NCBI RefSeq assembly: GCF_003096075.1
Contig: NZ_CP015449.1
Span: 806,001-870,000 of the forward strand
Origin: Dietzia lutea
GTDB lineage: Bacteria; Actinomycetota; Actinomycetes; Mycobacteriales; Mycobacteriaceae
DNA: 64,000 bases
Direction: 5' to 3'
In this document: piece after piece, positions 17,342-26,261 of the stretch
Position numbering within the stretch: position 1 is the first letter of the stretch
How the letters are laid out: each line of letters opens with the position of its first letter
Program-made: the position numbers and the translations under genes
Notes under the pieces: model-generated
Seen by the model: only the letters and a program-made list of their open reading frames with translations
Database searches by the model: none
What the model was told of the DNA's origin: nothing

Positions 17342-18382
17342 ATGCCCATGAAATTCGCCTTGCAGCTCGGATACTGGGGCGCGCAGCCGCCCGCCAACCA
17401 CGCCGACCTCGTGGTGGCCGCGGACAGGGCCGGCTTCGACACCGTCTTCACCGCGGAGGCCTGGGGATCGGACGCGTTCACCCCGCTGGCCTGGTACGGG
17501 TCGCTCACCGAGCGCATCCGCCTCTCCACCGCCGTGGTGCAGCTGTCCGCCCGCACGCCCACGGCCACCGCCATGAGCACCATGACCCTCGACCACCTCT
17601 CCGGCGGACGCTTCGCGCTCGGCCTGGGAGTCTCCGGACCGCAGGTCGTCGAGGGCTGGTACGGGCAGCCGTTCGCCAAGCCGCTCGCCCGGACCCGCGA
17701 GTACGTCGACATCATCCGCAAGGTCCTGGCCCGCGAGGCGCCCGTGACCTCCGACGGCCCCGCGTACGCGCTGCCCTACTCCGGGCCCGACGCGTCCGGG
17801 TTCGGCAAGCCGCTCAAGTCCATCGTCCACCCGCTGCGCGAGGACGTGCCCATCTGGCTGGGCGCCGAGGGCCCGAAGAACGTCGCGCTGGCCGCCGAGA
17901 TCGCCGACGGGTGGCTGGGCTTCCTCGCCTCCCCGCGGACGGCGTCCGAGTTCAACTCCTGGCTCGACGAGGGCTTCGCCCGGCCCGGCGCCCGCCGCAC
18001 CCGCGAGGACTTCGAGGTGGCCTTCCTCTGCCAGCTGCACATCACCGACGACCGGCGCGGCGTCCTCGACGCGTACAAGCCGACCACCGCGCTGTACGCC
18101 GGCGGGATGGGCGCCGAGGACAAGAACTTCCACGCCGAGGCCCTGCGGCGCATGGGCTTCGACGCCGAGGTGGACCGCATCACCGAGCTGTTCCGCTCCG
18201 GGCGTAAGGGCGAGGCCGCCGCCGCGGTGCCCGACGAGATGATCGAGGCCACCGCGATCATCGGCGACCTCGCCTCCGTGCGGTCGCAGGTCGCCGAGTG
18301 GGAGGCCGCCGGCATCACGATGCTCGTCGTCACCGCGCGCACGGTCGAGCAGGTCGAGCAGATCGCGCAGCTCATCGACTAG
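17342..18382 (+). CDS. Luciferase-like F420-dependent oxidoreductase, Rv3520c-like
   Basis: 346 residues, LLM class, almost exactly the length of Rv3520c (347) and in the same place relative to DUF35-ltp4-ltp3. The barrel is clear: FALQLGYWGAQPP at the N-terminus, LSGGRFALGLGVSGPQVVEG near 95-115 (quoted within limits), IWLGAEGPKNVALAAEIADG mid-protein. Role in sterol catabolism is inferred from the KstR regulon; the reaction is unknown. ATG 17342 and ATG 17348 are both possible starts and neither has a strong ribosome site. It is divergent from the DUF35 gene and shares its KstR box. Confidence 0.87.
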   Translation: MPMKFALQLGYWGAQPPANHADLVVAADRAGFDTVFTAEAWGSDAFTPLAWYGSLTERIRLSTAVVQLSARTPTATAMSTMTLDHLSGGRFALGLGVSGPQVVEGWYGQPFAKPLARTREYVDIIRKVLAREAPVTSDGPAYALPYSGPDASGFGKPLKSIVHPLREDVPIWLGAEGPKNVALAAEIADGWLGFLASPRTASEFNSWLDEGFARPGARRTREDFEVAFLCQLHITDDRRGVLDAYKPTTALYAGGMGAEDKNFHAEALRRMGFDAEVDRITELFRSGRKGEAAAAVPDEMIEATAIIGDLASVRSQVAEWEAAGITMLVVTARTVEQVEQIAQLID

Positions 18383-18433
18383 GCCGGGCTGCGGCAGGGG
18401 CGTGCTCGTCGCCAGGAACCCCTGTCGGATACG

Positions 18434-18447
18434 TAGAACGCGTTCTA
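18434..18447 (+). promoter_or_regulatory. KstR operator of the acyl-CoA synthetase/aldehyde dehydrogenase pair
   Basis: TAGAACGCGTTCTA is a perfect palindrome and perfect motif match. Its last TA begins TACCAT (18446-18451), a TANNNT -10 that ends 7 bases before ATG 18459. Confidence 0.88.
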
Positions 18448-18458
18448 CCATGACCCGC

Positions 18459-20063
18459 ATGAGCGCACCCACACCCACCGTTCCGTCCGACGCCGGCGTC
18501 CTCGACCCGCGGACCGGCGAGAACGTGACCAGCGTCTACCGGATCGCCGAGGCCGAGCCGGGCCGGACCGCGGTGATCGAGGCGTCCGGACGCACGGTGA
18601 CCTACGGGGAACTCGCCGACACCGCCCACGGCTACGCGCGCGGGCTGCGCGAGCTAGGGCTGGAGACCGGGGCCTGCATCGTCCTGCTCGCCCCCAACAG
18701 CATCGAGTTCCTGCAGGTGTACTACGCGGCCATGGAGATCGGGCTCTACGTGGCCCCGGCGAACTGGCACCTCACCGGCCCCGAGGTGGCGTACATCCTC
18801 GAGAACTCGGGATCGACGGTGTTCATCGCGGACACCCGGTTCGCCGACGTCGCGACCGCCGCCGCCTCCGAGGCCGGGCTCGACCCGGACCGCTGCTTCG
18901 CGATCGGGGCCGTGCCCGGATTCCGCCCGCTCCCCGAGCTCACCGCCCCGGCGCGGGGGTCGGACCCCTTGCCGTCGTCACGCACCCTCGGTGCCCCGAT
19001 GCTCTACACCTCGGGCACCACCGGTCGCCCCAAGGGCGTCCGCCGACCCCTCACCGGCGCCTCTCCGGACCAGGTCACGGTTCCCAACTACTACTTCTTC
19101 GCCGGGTTCGGCATCGAGGCCCCGGACAACGTCCACATCTGTGGCTCGCCGCTGTACCACACGGCCGTGCTCAACTTCGTCACCATCTCGCTCAACCTCG
19201 GCCAGACAGTCGTGCTGATGGACAAGTGGACGCCCGAGGAGATGCTGCGGCTCATCGACGCGCACGGCGTCACCCAGTCCCACATGGTCCCCACGCAGTT
19301 CTCGCGGCTGCTCGAGCTGCCCGAGGAGGTCCGCGCGAAGTACGACGTGTCCAGCCTGCGCACCATCGTCCACGGCGCCGCCCCGTGCCCCAAGCACGTC
19401 AAGCAGGCCATGCTCGACTGGTGGGGCCCGGTGCTCACCGAGTACTACGCCGGCACCGAGGGCGGCGGCTGCACCATCACCGGCGAGGAGTGGCTGCGCA
19501 AGCCCGGCAGCGTCGGGCGGCCGTGGAAGACCACCACCCTGAAGATCCTCGACGACGAGGGCAACGAGGTGCCCACCGGCGAGACCGGCAACGTGTACCT
19601 GCAGATGCACGGCTCGAAGTTCGAGTACCACCAGGATGCCGAGAAGACGGCCAAGACCTACGTCGGCGAGCTGTTCACCATGGGCGACATCGGCTACGTC
19701 GACTCCGACGGCTACCTGTTCCTGTGCGACCGCAAGAACGACATGATCATCTCCGGCGGCGTGAACATCTACCCCGCCGAGATCGAGTCCGAGATGACGC
19801 GGCACGACGCCGTGCGCGACGTGGCCGTGTTCGGCATCCCGCACCCCGACTGGGGCGAGGAGGTCAAGGCCGTCGTCGAGCTGGCCGACGGCTACACCGA
19901 ATCCGAGGAGCTCAAGTCGCAGATCCTGGAGGACCTGGCCGCGCGGCTGGCCAAGTACAAGATGCCGCGGTCCATCGACGTGGTGGAGGAACTGCCGCGC
20001 CAGGCCAACGGCAAGCTCATGAAGCGCACGCTCAAGGACCCCTACTGGGCGGACGCGAAGTAG
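18459..20063 (+). CDS. Fatty/steroid acyl-CoA synthetase (FadD family)
   Basis: 534 residues, ANL superfamily. The P-loop-like YTSGTTGRPKG motif is at 183-193, YYAGTEGGG (A5) near 328, the hinge GDIGYVDSDGYLFLCDRKND near 410-430 (at the length limit) and the C-terminal catalytic Lys in ANGKLMKR. It is distinct from fadD19 and fadD17 elsewhere in the window. ATG 18459 fits a leaderless transcript from the -10 that overlaps the KstR box; ATG 18450 is also in frame but would lie inside the -10. The KstR box implies a sterol-side-chain or sterol-derived acid as substrate. The aldehyde dehydrogenase follows after 35 bases. Confidence 0.88.
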   Translation: MSAPTPTVPSDAGVLDPRTGENVTSVYRIAEAEPGRTAVIEASGRTVTYGELADTAHGYARGLRELGLETGACIVLLAPNSIEFLQVYYAAMEIGLYVAPANWHLTGPEVAYILENSGSTVFIADTRFADVATAAASEAGLDPDRCFAIGAVPGFRPLPELTAPARGSDPLPSSRTLGAPMLYTSGTTGRPKGVRRPLTGASPDQVTVPNYYFFAGFGIEAPDNVHICGSPLYHTAVLNFVTISLNLGQTVVLMDKWTPEEMLRLIDAHGVTQSHMVPTQFSRLLELPEEVRAKYDVSSLRTIVHGAAPCPKHVKQAMLDWWGPVLTEYYAGTEGGGCTITGEEWLRKPGSVGRPWKTTTLKILDDEGNEVPTGETGNVYLQMHGSKFEYHQDAEKTAKTYVGELFTMGDIGYVDSDGYLFLCDRKNDMIISGGVNIYPAEIESEMTRHDAVRDVAVFGIPHPDWGEEVKAVVELADGYTESEELKSQILEDLAARLAKYKMPRSIDVVEELPRQANGKLMKRTLKDPYWADAK

Positions 20064-20098
20064 GGGGCCGCGCGGGCGGCGGGCCCTAGGCTGGACGG

Positions 20099-21559
20099 AT
20101 GACCAGCACTCCCACCGCCCGCGATCTCACCCTCGCCCAGATCCTCGAGCGGCAGCGCCAGGCGTTCCTCGCCGACCCGCAGCCCGGCGCGGCGGTCCGC
20201 CGCGACCGGATCCAGCGGCTCAAGCAGCTCGTCCTGGACAACGCCGCCGAGCTCACGGAGGCGATGCGCGAGGACTACGGCTCCCGGCCGGAGACGTTCT
20301 CCACCCTCACCGACATCGCGTCCTCCATCCCGGACCTCGACCACCAGCGCGCCCACGTGCGGAAGTGGATGAGACCCACCCGCGTCTCGCGGGCCCTCGA
20401 GGCGGTCGGCTTCACGCAGCAGGTCCGCCACGACCCCAAGGGCGTCGTCGGCATCATCGGGCCCTGGAACTTCCCGCTGTACCTGACGATCGTCCCCGCC
20501 GGGTCCGCCCTCGGCGCCGGCAACCGGGTGATGATGCGGCCGTCCTCCGTCACCGCGCGCACCACCGAGGTGCTGTGCCAGCGCGCGCCCGAGTACTTCG
20601 CCGTGGACGAGCTCGCCGTCGCCGGCCCGGAGCACGGCCGCGGCTCGGACTTCTCCACCCTGGCCTTCGACCACCTGTTCTTCACCGGATCGCCAGGCGT
20701 CGGGAAGTCCGTCGCCAGGGACGCCGCCGAGAACCTCACCCCGGTGACGCTCGAACTCGGCGGCAAGAACCCGGTGGTGGTGGACTCCGGTGCCGACATC
20801 GACCGCGCCGCCCGCAGCATCGCCTCGGCCCGCATGGTCAACGGCGGTCAGGTGTGCATGTGCCCCGACTACGTGTTCGTGCCGCGAGACCGCCTCGACA
20901 CGTTCTGCGACACCGTCCTCGACCAGTGGCGCACCACCCTTCCCGCCATCGTCGGCAACCCCGAGTACACCGCCATCGTCAACGACTCGAACTACGAGCG
21001 GATCGTCGGGCTCATCGACGACGCCGTCGCCAAGGGCGCGCGCCGACGCGACGCCGCACCGGCGGCCGAGCGGCTGCCCGACCCGGTGACCCGCAAGATC
21101 GCGCCGACCCTGCTCACCGGCGTCACGCCCGACATGGAGATCGACTCCGACGAGGTGTTCGGCCCGGTCCTCACCGTCTTCCCCTACGACACGCTCGACG
21201 ACGCGATCCGGTACGTCACCGACCGACCCAGCCCACTGGTGTTGTACTGGTACGGGGAGAAGAACGAGCGCTTCGAGGTGGTCGCCGACCGGACCCGCTC
21301 CGGCACCATCTACGGCAACGACTTCGGGATCGGGATGGCCTCCTCAGCCATCCCCTTCGGCGGCGTCGGCAACTCGGGCATGGGTGGCTACCACGGCCAC
21401 TACGGGTTCCGAACGTTCACACACGAGCGGGCGGTGGCGCTGCACTCGTTCGACGCCGACGTCTCGCAGCTCATGGTGCCGCCGTTCACACGGGGCAAGA
21501 AGCGGCTCGCCTCGGCGTACCTCGGCGCGATGCGGGCGCGGACGCGTCTGCGGTTGTAG
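20099..21559 (+). CDS. Class 3-type aldehyde dehydrogenase, coniferyl-aldehyde-dehydrogenase-like
   Basis: 486 residues. PWNFPLYLTI (122-131) is the cofactor-site loop, FFTGSPGVGKSVA near 194-206, catalytic Glu219 in LELGGKNP and nucleophile Cys253 in GGQVCMC. Short, non-tetrameric-class ALDHs of this type oxidise fatty or aromatic aldehydes. It trails the KstR-controlled acyl-CoA synthetase by 35 bases, so an aldehyde to acid to acyl-CoA sequence is a natural reading, for instance a C26 or C24 aldehyde from P450 oxidation or an aldehyde released by an Ltp retro-aldolase. That link is inference. Converges with the kinase gene with a 6-base gap. Confidence 0.88.
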   Translation: MTSTPTARDLTLAQILERQRQAFLADPQPGAAVRRDRIQRLKQLVLDNAAELTEAMREDYGSRPETFSTLTDIASSIPDLDHQRAHVRKWMRPTRVSRALEAVGFTQQVRHDPKGVVGIIGPWNFPLYLTIVPAGSALGAGNRVMMRPSSVTARTTEVLCQRAPEYFAVDELAVAGPEHGRGSDFSTLAFDHLFFTGSPGVGKSVARDAAENLTPVTLELGGKNPVVVDSGADIDRAARSIASARMVNGGQVCMCPDYVFVPRDRLDTFCDTVLDQWRTTLPAIVGNPEYTAIVNDSNYERIVGLIDDAVAKGARRRDAAPAAERLPDPVTRKIAPTLLTGVTPDMEIDSDEVFGPVLTVFPYDTLDDAIRYVTDRPSPLVLYWYGEKNERFEVVADRTRSGTIYGNDFGIGMASSAIPFGGVGNSGMGGYHGHYGFRTFTHERAVALHSFDADVSQLMVPPFTRGKKRLASAYLGAMRARTRLRL

Positions 21560-21565
21560 CCCGGC

Positions 21566-23110
21566 TCAGGGGGTGGGCGACGCGGCGCCGGCGCTCCACA
21601 GGGGGACCGTGAGCCGGAACGTGGTGCCCTCGCCCTCCACCGAGTCGAAGTCGAGGCCGCCGCCGTGCGCGTCGGCGATCGCCTGCACGATGCTCACCCC
21701 CAGGCCGGTCCCGGGGATCGAGCGCTGCTGGGCGGTGCTCGACCGGAAGAACCGGGTGCCGAGGTGTTCCTGTTCGGCCTCGGGGATGCCGATGCCCGTG
21801 TCCGCGACCGTGACAGTGGCGACGTGCTCGTCGACGGCCAGGCCCACCGTGACCGATCCACCCTCGGGCGTGAACTTGATCGCGTTGCTGACGAGGTTGG
21901 TCACGGCCCGCTCCAGCTGGAGGGCGTCACCGATGACCTCGGCCGGCTCGACCTGCTCGACCAGCGCGAGGCCCGCGCGGTCGGCCGCGGGCTGCAGTGA
22001 CTCGGTCACGTTCCCCACCACCTCGCCCAGGCTCAGCCGCTCGTGGGCGATGTCGAAGCTCTGCGCCTCGATGCGGCTGAGGATCAACAGGTCCTCGATG
22101 AGGCCCCGCAGGCGGTCGGCGTTGCGTTGGACCACACCGACCAGGCGGTGCTGCGCGCTCGTCAGCTCGCCGCCGTCACCGTCGCAGAGCATCTCCGTGT
22201 AGCCCACGATCGACGCCAGCGGAGTGCGCAGCTCGTGACTCACCGTGGAGACGAAGGCGTCTTTCTGCCGGTCCAACTCCTCGAGCCTGCTGAGCTGCTC
22301 CTCGCGCCCGGCCTCATAGTCGTCCCGCGTGTCGAGCAGGGTGTTGAAGGCCTCGGCCAGCGCGCGTACCTCGGCCGGCCCGTCGTCGGTGCGCGCCCGG
22401 GTGCCCCGGCCGCCCACCGTGTCGAGCCGGGCCACGGCGGCCAGTTCCTCGATGGGGTCGACGATCTCCTCGGCTGTACGACGGGTCCCGCGGACGATGG
22501 CGAGGGCGGCGGCGAGGGTCACCGCGAAGGCCGCCGCCGACCCGCCGACCAACACCCAGGTCCGCAGCCTGCGTACCTCGACGCGCTTGTCGCTGGCGAG
22601 GGTGTGGAGGGAGTCAGCAGACGCGATCATCTCGGAGAAGTCGGCCAGCGCGCTGACGAATCGCGCGCGGCCGGTCGGATCGTCGGCGGCCGGGTACCCC
22701 TCCGCCATCCCCACGATCGAGTCGGCGTACGACCACCAGCTCGCGGACGAGGCGGTCAGCCTGGCCAGGGCGGGCGTGAACTCGGTGTCGTCGCCGACCA
22801 GCCGGTCCAACTCGGCGAGCGCCTCGTCGGAATCGGCTTTGAGCGCCCGCAGTCGGTCTTCCGCTCCCGGCACGTCGTAGACGCGATCCATCCGCAGGTC
22901 GGACTGGGCCCACCGCATCGCGATCACCAGTCGGCTCGTGGTGTCGACGACCGGCGTGTAGACGGTGCTGGTGCGCTGCGAGAGCTGGTACTGGAGGAGC
23001 AGCATCAGCGGCCCCAGCAGCGCCACCACCACGACGAGGATCAGCATCTGGCGGCTCTTGTCGCGCAGGATCCGCGAGACCTCGGGCGCCTGCTTCTCGC
23101 GCGGGCTCAT
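21566..23110 (-). CDS. Membrane sensor histidine kinase (HAMP-HisKA-HATPase)
   Basis: 514 residues. Transmembrane helices at ~22-40 and ~184-206 flank a ~140-residue extracytoplasmic helical sensor; a HAMP-like linker (207-262) and coiled coil follow. The phospho-acceptor is His292 in STVSHELRTPL. The ATPase has an N box (NLVSNAIKFTPEGG), G1 DTGIGIPEAEQ and G2 GTGLGVSIV. It is the last gene of an operon with a receiver-only regulator, a HEAT-repeat membrane protein and a glycosyltransferase, with an ATGA overlap to the glycosyltransferase. The likely partner is the receiver encoded at 25821-26198. Signal unknown. Confidence 0.9.
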   Translation of the reverse strand: MSPREKQAPEVSRILRDKSRQMLILVVVVALLGPLMLLLQYQLSQRTSTVYTPVVDTTSRLVIAMRWAQSDLRMDRVYDVPGAEDRLRALKADSDEALAELDRLVGDDTEFTPALARLTASSASWWSYADSIVGMAEGYPAADDPTGRARFVSALADFSEMIASADSLHTLASDKRVEVRRLRTWVLVGGSAAAFAVTLAAALAIVRGTRRTAEEIVDPIEELAAVARLDTVGGRGTRARTDDGPAEVRALAEAFNTLLDTRDDYEAGREEQLSRLEELDRQKDAFVSTVSHELRTPLASIVGYTEMLCDGDGGELTSAQHRLVGVVQRNADRLRGLIEDLLILSRIEAQSFDIAHERLSLGEVVGNVTESLQPAADRAGLALVEQVEPAEVIGDALQLERAVTNLVSNAIKFTPEGGSVTVGLAVDEHVATVTVADTGIGIPEAEQEHLGTRFFRSSTAQQRSIPGTGLGVSIVQAIADAHGGGLDFDSVEGEGTTFRLTVPLWSAGAASPTP

Positions 23111-24549
23111 GACACCTTCTCAGTGGTGAAACCGCGGCGCGTCATGACGCCCCAGTGCTGCTCGGTGCCGCGGAGCGCCTGCCACCAGCCGCGCAGTCGC
23201 CACACCACGTGGAGCTGGCGGTAGCCGATGTTCTCGAGGACCGCCGAGCTGATCAGGGAGAGGAGGCTGCCGAAACGGTAGTAGCGCGAGAAGTACACCT
23301 CGTCGACGGCGGCGGCCGCCAGCGCCACGACGATCGCGTACCCGTAGGCGACCGCCAGGAACAGCCAGAACGTGGTGGGGTTGACCAGGCCGAGGGCGAA
23401 TCCGAGGACCATGAGGACGAGGCCGACGGCCTCGATGAGCGGGGCGAACAGTTCGAAGGCCCAGTAGTAGGGCACGGCCAGGACCCCGGCCCGTCCGTAC
23501 CGGGGGTTGCCGAACATGACGCGGTGTTTGACGAGGGTCTCCCACAGTCCCCGGTGCCACCGGGCCCGCTGCTTGCGCAGCACCGGCAGCGTCTCGGGCA
23601 CCTCGGTCCAGCACACCGGCTCGGGCACGAAGGTGACGCTGTACTCCTGGCCGCGCTCGCGCAGCAGTCGGTGGATGCGCATGACGAGCTCGAAGTCCTC
23701 GCCGATGGAGTCGGGATCGAGGCCGCCGACCTCCACCAGCAGGTCGCGGCGGAAGCAGCCGAAGGCTCCGGAGATGAGGATGAGGGCGCGGAGCTTGGAC
23801 CATCCGGAGCGGCCGAGGAAGAACGAGCGCAGGTACTCGAGCGCCTGGATCTGGGCGAGCACGTTGCGGGACATCCGGACGTCGATGACCTGCCCGGAGC
23901 GGATGGTGCACCCGTTGGCGACCCGGACGACGCCGCCGGTCGCGGCGGTGCGCAGCGGGTCGTCGGCGAAGGGCTCGGTGACGATGAGCAGGGCGTCGGG
24001 GTCGAGCAGGGAGTCACCGTCGACGCAGATGATGAGGTCCTCGACGGAGGTGTTGATGCCGACGTTGACCGAGTCGGAGCGGCCGGAGTTGGCTTTGTCG
24101 ATGACCGTGAGGCGGGTGTAGCCGTCGCGGGGGACGTAGATGCCGCGGGGGGTCTGCCGGGTGGGGATCTCGTAGGGCACCTCGCGGTCGGCGCGGACCA
24201 GGTCGAACGCCTCGATGAGGACGCGGAGGGTGTCGTCGGAGGAGCCGTCGTTGACGACGATGACCTCGTGGCGGTGGTACCGGAGGCCGAGCAGGGACCT
24301 GGCGGCCTCGACGACGCCGGCCTCCTCGTTGTAGGCGGGGACGACGACCGAGACCCCCGGCGCGGTGTGGCTGCCGAGCCGTTCGACACGACCGGAGTGA
24401 CGACGACGACGTCGCGTTCCGCGGAAGTCGACGGCCGCGGCGATCACGAGCACCAGGTACGAGGAGTTGATGAGCAGGAAGTAGAGGAGGATCGGCCAGG
24501 CGATCACGTCGAGCAGCGTCGCGATCACCACCCGGAGGGTCTCGATCAC
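23107..24549 (-). CDS. Membrane-bound processive glycosyltransferase, family 2
   Basis: 480 residues. A hydrophobic N-terminal segment (8-40) is followed by a GT2/GT-A domain: VVVPAYNEE near 68-76, DGDS at 177-180 (DxD), GED at 283-285 with the catalytic Asp, and QRARW at 327-331 (QxxRW). Several C-terminal helices (about 360-440) complete a synthase-like channel. The layout is that of PgaC/hyaluronan/cellulose-type synthases that polymerise and export a beta-linked sugar. GTG 24549 overlaps the HEAT gene stop (GTGA) and its stop overlaps the kinase start. The polymer is not predictable from sequence. Confidence 0.9.
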   Translation of the reverse strand: MIETLRVVIATLLDVIAWPILLYFLLINSSYLVLVIAAAVDFRGTRRRRRHSGRVERLGSHTAPGVSVVVPAYNEEAGVVEAARSLLGLRYHRHEVIVVNDGSSDDTLRVLIEAFDLVRADREVPYEIPTRQTPRGIYVPRDGYTRLTVIDKANSGRSDSVNVGINTSVEDLIICVDGDSLLDPDALLIVTEPFADDPLRTAATGGVVRVANGCTIRSGQVIDVRMSRNVLAQIQALEYLRSFFLGRSGWSKLRALILISGAFGCFRRDLLVEVGGLDPDSIGEDFELVMRIHRLLRERGQEYSVTFVPEPVCWTEVPETLPVLRKQRARWHRGLWETLVKHRVMFGNPRYGRAGVLAVPYYWAFELFAPLIEAVGLVLMVLGFALGLVNPTTFWLFLAVAYGYAIVVALAAAAVDEVYFSRYYRFGSLLSLISSAVLENIGYRQLHVVWRLRGWWQALRGTEQHWGVMTRRGFTTEKVS

Positions 24550-25802
24550 GGGGTGGGCTCCTCGTCCTGTGGGGCGTGTGCCGGGGCGGGCTCGGCGGCC
24601 CGCCGCGCGGCTGTGGCCATCTCGTAGAGGTCCGGCCGGCGATCGCGGATGCCGAGGGCGGTGACGGCGCCGAGCGAGGCGAGGGCCGCGAGGTCGGCGG
24701 GTGACGTGGCCGCGGTGTCGCGGACGGAGATCTCCGGCGGGATCACGCCCTGCCGCAGGGTCTCGACGAGGACCTCGCGGCCGGTCCGGCCGAGTGAGGC
24801 CAGGGCTCCGGCGGCCACCTCGGCGAGGCGGCGGTCGCCGTCGGTCAGCACCGAGCGCAGAAGCGGGACGCCTGCCGGGGCACCGAGTTCTCCGAGGGCC
24901 GTGGCGGCGGCCAGTCGGACGGCCGCCGGTTCGCGGGGTGCCAGTGCGCGACCGAGATCGTCGATGACGCGGGCGTCTCCGATCACCCCGAGCGTGCGCG
25001 CGGCCGCGGCGCGGACCCGCTCGTCCCGGTCGGTGCGGAACAGTTGGAGGACCCTGGGCAGCAGCGAGGCCATGCCCCCGCGCGAGGCGACGGTGGCGGC
25101 GACGTACCGCACGCCGGGGTCCGGGTCGTCGAGCCCGCGCCGGACCGCCTCGCGGACGTCGTCGCCCATGGCGAGCAGCGCGTCGGCGGCGACGTAGGCG
25201 GGGACGCCGGACAGGCCGTTGACCTCGCGGACCGCTCGGAGTACGGCGTCGGCGTAGGTGGCGTCGCCGAGGACCCCGAGGGCGCGGACCGCGGTCGAGC
25301 GCACGGCCCGGTCGCGGTCGGAGAGCATGCCGGCCAGCACGGGGGAGTACTCGGTGCGCCGGGTCGCGCCGAGGACCTGGGCGGAGCGGGCACGGGTCGT
25401 GGCGGACCACGAGCGGACGCCGCGGAGGGCGCCGTCGACGGTGCCGTGCCGGTCGAGGATGTCGACCAGCGCGGTGGCGGCCCCGCCGCGGACCTTCCCG
25501 AGCAGGTCGAGGACGGCCCGGTCGACGACCCGCTCGCGGCGCCTGCCGAGTTTCCCGGGCGCCTCGCCGTCGGGCTCCTCGTCGGCGGCGAGCGCCAGCA
25601 GGCGCGGGCGGAGCGGTTCGAGGATGCGCTCGATGCGGCGACCGCGGCTGACCCGGGCGACGTGCGCCCAGATCATCACCACCACGAGCACGCCGATCGC
25701 GGCGATGAGGATCCACAGGGAGGCCGTGAGGACGCCCGAGGCGACCTCGGGCGCGAGGTCGTCGAGCAGGGAGGGCGAGGGGTCGTCGTAGGAGGCCAGC
25801 AC
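24546..25802 (-). CDS. Membrane-anchored HEAT-repeat protein
   Basis: 418 residues. One transmembrane helix (~25-47), a basic cytoplasmic stretch (RVSRGRRIERIL), then about seven to eight HEAT-like alpha-helical repeats (~105-370) recognised by recurring units such as VRSTAVRALGVLGD and VRAAAARTLGVIGD. HEAT solenoids are protein-protein scaffolds. Its place between a receiver-only regulator and a glycosyltransferase suggests it passes the phosphorylation state to the synthase; this is inference. The start is GTG 25802, 18 bases after the receiver stop. No enzyme motif is visible. Confidence 0.85.
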   Translation of the reverse strand: MLASYDDPSPSLLDDLAPEVASGVLTASLWILIAAIGVLVVVMIWAHVARVSRGRRIERILEPLRPRLLALAADEEPDGEAPGKLGRRRERVVDRAVLDLLGKVRGGAATALVDILDRHGTVDGALRGVRSWSATTRARSAQVLGATRRTEYSPVLAGMLSDRDRAVRSTAVRALGVLGDATYADAVLRAVREVNGLSGVPAYVAADALLAMGDDVREAVRRGLDDPDPGVRYVAATVASRGGMASLLPRVLQLFRTDRDERVRAAAARTLGVIGDARVIDDLGRALAPREPAAVRLAAATALGELGAPAGVPLLRSVLTDGDRRLAEVAAGALASLGRTGREVLVETLRQGVIPPEISVRDTAATSPADLAALASLGAVTALGIRDRRPDLYEMATAARRAAEPAPAHAPQDEEPTP

Positions 25803-25820
25803 GGTGGGGGTCCCGCGGGG

Positions 25821-26198
25821 CTAGCGGCCGAGCAGCGCGTCGACCCGGCGGAGCAGCTCCCGCGGACTGAACGGCTTGATCACGTAGTCGTCGGCGCCGG
25901 CGGCGAACCCCGCGTCGACCTCGGCGTCGCGGGCCCGGGCGGTGAGCAGCAGGGCGCGGCAGTCCGCGGGGCCCTCCCCGTCACGCAGCCGGCGCAGGAC
26001 GTCGAGTCCGGAGAGCCCGGGCATCATGACGTCGAGGATCGCCAGCGCCGGCTCGAAGCTCGTGATCGCCTCCAGGGCCTCGAACCCGTCCCGGGCCGCG
26101 CGCACCTCGTACCCGGCGTTGGAGAGTTTGAAGGCGACAAGCTCGCGGATGTCCTCGTCGTCGTCGGCGATCACTACCCGCGGTCCTGCGCCACTCAT
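25821..26198 (-). CDS. Single-domain response regulator (receiver only)
   Basis: 125 residues, a complete CheY-like receiver and nothing else. Acidic pocket D12-D13, phospho-acceptor D56 (ILDVMMPG), switch Thr86 and Lys108 in YVIKPFSP are all in place. With no DNA-binding output it must act through protein contact, most plausibly on the HEAT protein or glycosyltransferase encoded next. ATG 26198 follows AAGGGTGGG. It lies 63 bases past the echA19 stop on the same strand, so read-through from the KstR-controlled echA19 promoter is possible. Confidence 0.92.
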   Translation of the reverse strand: MSGAGPRVVIADDDEDIRELVAFKLSNAGYEVRAARDGFEALEAITSFEPALAILDVMMPGLSGLDVLRRLRDGEGPADCRALLLTARARDAEVDAGFAAGADDYVIKPFSPRELLRRVDALLGR

Positions 26199-26214
26199 TT
26201 CCCACCCTTGTTCG

Positions 26215-26228
26215 TCGACGATCGTCGA
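26215..26228. promoter_or_regulatory. 14-bp palindrome upstream of the receiver gene
   Basis: TCGACGATCGTCGA is a perfect palindrome 17 bases before the receiver ATG, within the 63-base gap after echA19. A TATAAGGT sequence lies just before it in the minus-strand direction (near 26242-26235) and could be a -10. It could be an operator or a small hairpin in the leader. Confidence 0.35.
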
Positions 26229-26261
26229 GTCGACCTTATAGGCAGATGTGAACGCGGGTAG

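Noticed and set aside
21566-26198. Horizontal-transfer island
   Set aside because: Base and codon usage look like the neighbours, and no integrase, transposase or attachment repeat is present.
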